A model generated the notes under the pieces. The model ran no database searches. It was not told the DNA's origin and saw only the letters and a program-made list of their open reading frames with translations. DNA of 35,848 bases, taken from Betaproteobacteria bacterium. Lineage in GTDB: Bacteria; Pseudomonadota; Gammaproteobacteria; Burkholderiales; Burkholderiaceae. Below are positions 35,349 to 35,848 of this stretch, one piece after another; the first letter of the stretch is position 1; each line of letters starts with the position of its first letter. The translations under genes were made by a program, and so were the position numbers. The DNA lies in NCBI GenBank assembly GCA_016867965.1, contig VGIH01000006.1, positions 1 to 35,848 on the forward strand, written 5' to 3'.

Positions 35349-35848
35349 GTGAACGCACCAGTCAATCCGCAAGAACTAGCACTTCAAACCGTTGAGTTCA
35401 AGCTCGATGGTAAGACGATCGTTGCCTATGATGGTGAGACCATCTTGAAAGCAGCTAAACGTCATGGAGTTGATATTCCCCATCTGTGCTTCAAAGACGG
35501 TTATCGTCCCGATGGCAATTGCCGTGCATGTGTAGTTGAGATCAATGGCGAACGCACTTTGGCGCCTAGTTGCTGTCGTGCCGCGACTGCTGGTATGGAA
35601 GTAAAAGCTAATAGTGAGCGCGCTCTCAAGAGTCAAAAATTAGTGCTTGAGATGTTGCTCTCCGACATGCCCGATCAGGGCTATAAATGGGTGGGTGATA
35701 GTGATGCTGAGCGTGAGCGCCAACAGCATGGGGAACTCAGTGAGTGGGCCAATCGCCTCGATGTAGTTGTTCGTCCTCAACTCAAGGCTTTACGTCGTCA
35801 TCAACCCCCTGCTGATTTGTCACACCCTGCGATGGCGGTTAATTTGGA
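35349..35848 (+). CDS. Formate dehydrogenase alpha subunit, N-terminal part (runs off the window)
   Basis: The first 166 residues are visible from GTG 35349; the gene continues past the window. The segment is an NuoG-like N-terminus: a plant-type [2Fe-2S] domain with Cys47, Cys58, Cys61 and Cys75 or Cys76 (IPHLCFKDG, GNCRACVVEING, PSCC), then a helix and the start of a His/Cys linker. In NAD-linked formate dehydrogenases this precedes more Fe-S clusters and a molybdenum or tungsten bis-MGD catalytic domain of about 900 residues. A GGGAG and an AAGG lie upstream of the GTG. The metal and the active-site Cys or Sec cannot be seen here. The identification rests on the N-terminus and on the linked beta subunit. 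Confidence 0.85.
   Translation, partial: MNAPVNPQELALQTVEFKLDGKTIVAYDGETILKAAKRHGVDIPHLCFKDGYRPDGNCRACVVEINGERTLAPSCCRAATAGMEVKANSERALKSQKLVLEMLLSDMPDQGYKWVGDSDAERERQQHGELSEWANRLDVVVRPQLKALRRHQPPADLSHPAMAVNL

Overview
This 35.8 kb stretch looks like a compact, mid-GC chromosome of a betaproteobacterium. Gene content and protein flavour (DusA, fused formate dehydrogenase subunit, RluB with long low-complexity tails, many small periplasmic proteins) suggest Burkholderiaceae, most like Polynucleobacter. That assignment is inference from family resemblance, not a database match. Genes are tightly packed. There is no prophage, insertion sequence, CRISPR array or rRNA operon, and no gene-free stretch exceeds about 300 bases.

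Region 1 (1-2.5 kb): a secreted NlpC/P60-fold protein whose catalytic Cys is replaced by Ala, a convergent Tat-type patatin lipoprotein, and scpB (chromosome condensation) behind a leader that carries a 19-bp palindrome. Region 2 (2.4-12.1 kb): the translation core rluB, rimP-nusA-infB-rbfA-truB and typA. A structured leader ending in a strong intrinsic terminator lies between rluB and rimP and could be an attenuator or a small RNA. Region 3 (12.1-14.0 kb): a Phd/PIN toxin-antitoxin pair with a clear inverted-repeat operator sits between typA and dusA, followed by tRNA-His.

Region 4 (14.0-21.2 kb, minus strand): a TRAP transporter (dctP, dctQ, dctM; the large permease has a disordered insert), a terminator, then a penicillin-acylase-type hydrolase, a surface-adhesin-E-like protein and a small lipoprotein. 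Region 5 (21.4-27.1 kb): tRNA-Leu, a secreted SUMF1-fold protein and a secreted one-HKD phospholipase D-like protein, followed on the minus strand by a fum-murI-tonB-exbB-exbD cluster. The last three genes form the energy-transducing complex for TonB-dependent uptake. Region 6 (27.3-33.4 kb): acs (acetate activation), tRNA-Ser, a membrane protein, a DUF748/AsmA-like gene interrupted by one in-frame TAA, a TauE/SafE-type permease with no canonical start codon ahead of its first helix, and a tiny lipoprotein. Region 7 (33.5 kb to end): an NAD-dependent formate dehydrogenase, with a beta subunit that fuses NuoE-like and NuoF-like parts and the start of the catalytic alpha subunit, which runs off the window.

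Metabolically the window combines organic-acid uptake (TRAP), acetate activation (Acs), a TCA step (fumarase) and formate oxidation to NADH. That suits a bacterium living on small carboxylates. I see no obvious new multi-gene defence or mobile system. The points most worth a second look are the interrupted DUF748 gene, the active-site-less NlpC/P60 protein, the rimP leader RNA and the scpB-proximal palindrome.
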